Positions 62,779 to 64,000 of a stretch of 64,000 bases of DNA are shown one piece after another. Each line of letters opens with the position of its first letter. Within the stretch, counting starts at the first letter, position 1. Origin of the DNA: Paenibacillus sp. BIC5C1 (GTDB lineage Bacteria > Bacillota > Bacilli > Paenibacillales > Paenibacillaceae); contig NZ_CP135922.1 in NCBI RefSeq assembly GCF_032399705.1, positions 5,146,001 through 5,210,000 on the forward strand. Direction: 5' to 3'. Both the position numbers and the translations under genes were made by a program. The notes under the pieces were generated by a model that had not been told where the DNA came from, made no database searches, and saw only the letters and a list, made by a program, of their open reading frames with translations.

Positions 62779-63345
62779 ATGGACTGGATATGGAAATCCA
62801 TCTTGCTTGTACTGATTGGCATGATTCTGTTGCGGATTGCTGGACGTAAATCCATATCGCAAATGAGTGTAGCCACGACGGTCATTATTATCTCAATCGG
62901 AACAACGATTGTGCAGCCAATTGCGAATCATGAGTTAGGCAAAGCGATCGGATCAGCGGCGGTGTTTATCCTCACACTTCTGATCGTTGAACAATTGCAA
63001 TTGAAATTTAATTGGTTTGAAAAACTGATGAGCGGAAAATCGAAGGTTGTTGTGGAAGATGGGAAGTTAAATCTGCCGAATTTGAAACGCATGCGCTTTT
63101 CCGTGGACCAATTGGAGATGCAACTGCGGGAAAAAGGAATTACAAGTATTGCCGATCTGGAAACGGCCACGGTGGAGCCAAACGGACAACTCGGATACGT
63201 GCTCAAACGGCACGCACGCCCAGTAACCATAGGTGATCTGGAAGCACTCCTGAAGCAAGGTACATGGCCCACGGAATCCAAGGAACTGTTCCAGGAGGTC
63301 ATCCAGGACGGACACTCGCGCCCCATTGACTCCAAGATACAGTAA
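62779..63345 (+). CDS. DUF421 (YetF/YrbG-like) membrane protein
   Basis: 188 residues from the ATG at 62779 (AAAGGAATACAACC upstream). Three N-terminal membrane helices with GRKSISQMSVATTVIIISIG, followed by the cytoplasmic DUF421 domain (LMSGKSKVVVEDGKLNLPNLKRMRFSVDQLEMQLREKGI). Some spore-formers use relatives for germinant-receptor function in spores. Role here is open. Confidence 0.88.
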   Translation: MDWIWKSILLVLIGMILLRIAGRKSISQMSVATTVIIISIGTTIVQPIANHELGKAIGSAAVFILTLLIVEQLQLKFNWFEKLMSGKSKVVVEDGKLNLPNLKRMRFSVDQLEMQLREKGITSIADLETATVEPNGQLGYVLKRHARPVTIGDLEALLKQGTWPTESKELFQEVIQDGHSRPIDSKIQ

Positions 63346-63347
63346 AT

Positions 63348-63386
63348 GAAAAAGACACCCGAAGGATTCATTCAGGTGTCTTTTAA
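63348..63386. terminator. Terminator between DUF421 and ssuD-like genes
   Basis: AAAAGACACC and GGTGTCTTTT arms with a 15-base loop between convergent genes; T-runs suit both directions. Confidence 0.8.
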
Positions 63387-63411
63387 TTTTCACTGGTAAT
63401 CCCTTATGAAA

Positions 63412-64000
63412 TTAGGACTTAAAAGTAACTTCCGTTTTGACCGGGTGGTCCGGAATGTTGTTATTGGCAATGATCTCTCCAAATGGACCAACAAAGGAAT
63501 GATCGCCGCATTCTCCATGTTGCGAGTACTGAAGTTTTGGAAACAGCAGTTCGGCCGTACGATAACATTCTTCCAGATGCGGATAACCGGATAAAATGAA
63601 AGTCTCAATCCCCAAATCTTCATATTCTCTGATTTTGGCTGCCACCTGATCGGGATCACCCACAAGTGCGGTTCCGGCACCACCTCTAACCAATCCGATC
63701 CCCGCCCACAGATTGGGGCTAATCTCTAGGTTGGAGCGATCCCCATTATGCAGCCTGGCCATTCTCTGCTGGCCCACGGAATCCATGCGGGCATAGATCT
63801 TCTGGGCAGCGGCTATTGTATCCTCATCCAGATGGGAGATTAGCTCATTTGCGGCCTTCCATGCTTCATCTGCTGTCGGACGTACAATAACATGCATACG
63901 TATGCCAAAACGAATGCTTCTTCCTCTTTTCGAAGCCAGCTCCCGCATTTGATGAATTTTAGCTTGCACCTGACTTGGTGGTTCACCCCACGTTAGATAT
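63412..64000 (-). CDS. ssuD: SsuD-type FMNH2-dependent monooxygenase (partial, C-terminal part)
   Basis: About 195 C-terminal residues are visible; the frame stays open to the right edge (it reads [15 protein letters not shown] there), so the N-terminal half lies beyond. Belongs to the luciferase-like LLM class; YLTWGEPP and [41 protein letters not shown] match alkanesulfonate monooxygenase, which frees sulfite from alkanesulfonates under sulfur limitation. Confidence 0.88.
   Translation of the reverse strand, partial: YLTWGEPPSQVQAKIHQMRELASKRGRSIRFGIRMHVIVRPTADEAWKAANELISHLDEDTIAAAQKIYARMDSVGQQRMARLHNGDRSNLEISPNLWAGIGLVRGGAGTALVGDPDQVAAKIREYEDLGIETFILSGYPHLEECYRTAELLFPKLQYSQHGECGDHSFVGPFGEIIANNNIPDHPVKTEVTFKS

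Overview
The window reads as a piece of chromosome from a spore-forming, moderately GC Gram-positive bacterium, most likely Paenibacillus or a close relative. The evidence is the mix of sporulation and germination genes (spoIIP, gpr, spoVACDE), late competence genes (comEA/EB/EC, comER), a T-box leader on leuS, strong AGGAGG ribosome sites, many TTG and GTG starts, and a gene order that follows the Bacillus hemW-lepA-yqxA-spoIIP-gpr-rpsT-holA and yqeG-yqeH-aroE-yhbY-nadD-yqeK-rsfS blocks. I see no rRNA, tRNA, CRISPR array, prophage or insertion sequence.

Layout. 1-7.1 kb: hemW (cut by the left edge), lepA, a yqxA-like gene, spoIIP, gpr, rpsT (opposite strand) and holA. 7.4-10.5 kb: an ECF sigma/anti-sigma pair, an unknown 100-residue gene and two very small overlapping reading frames, all inserted between holA and comEC, which are neighbours in Bacillus. 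10.5-15.7 kb: comEC, comEB, comEA and divergent comER. 15.7-19.6 kb: leuS with its T-box leader and an APH-family kinase. 19.7-26.2 kb: yqeM, cvfB, rsfS, yqeK, nadD, yhbY, aroE, yqeH, yqeG. 26.3-30.7 kb: a transglutaminase/DUF58/MoxR operon. 30.9-33.1 kb: spoVAC-D-E and a 27-residue sporulation-like membrane peptide. 33.4-36 kb: an M42 aminopeptidase, small unknown genes and a YdjM-like membrane protein. 36-39.9 kb: nirB-nirD-nirC behind what looks like two tandem FNR-type promoters. 40-46.7 kb: a YfbR-like HD hydrolase, a YesN/YesM two-component system and a divergent sugar ABC importer. 46.8-48.3 kb: an Rrf2 repressor with a clear operator and an NmrA-type oxidoreductase. 48.4-49.8 kb: a degenerate repeat field, kptA and an Imm48-like gene. 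50-58.9 kb: an eight-gene minus-strand operon for uptake and use of an amino sugar (binding protein, two permeases, DUF4127, NanE, RpiR regulator, ROK kinase, FAD oxidoreductase). 59.1-64 kb: a Hanks-type kinase, an alpha/beta hydrolase, a viroplasmin-RNase H protein, a HEAT-repeat protein, a DUF421 protein and an SsuD-type monooxygenase cut by the right edge.

How the parts work together. The first 30 kb is mostly housekeeping (translation, ribosome assembly, NAD and shikimate synthesis, DNA uptake) with sporulation genes embedded. From 36 kb on the window is physiological accessory content: anaerobic nitrite reduction, two binding-protein-dependent sugar importers that both lack their own ATPase, stress-type oxidoreductase control and the ManNAc-6-P-centred operon. 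The most interesting items are that operon (two of its enzymes, DUF4127 and the FAD protein, have no assigned reaction), the paired FNR-type promoters before nirB, the palindromes before the rrf2 and nmrA-type genes, and the KptA/Imm48 accessory spot next to decayed repeats.
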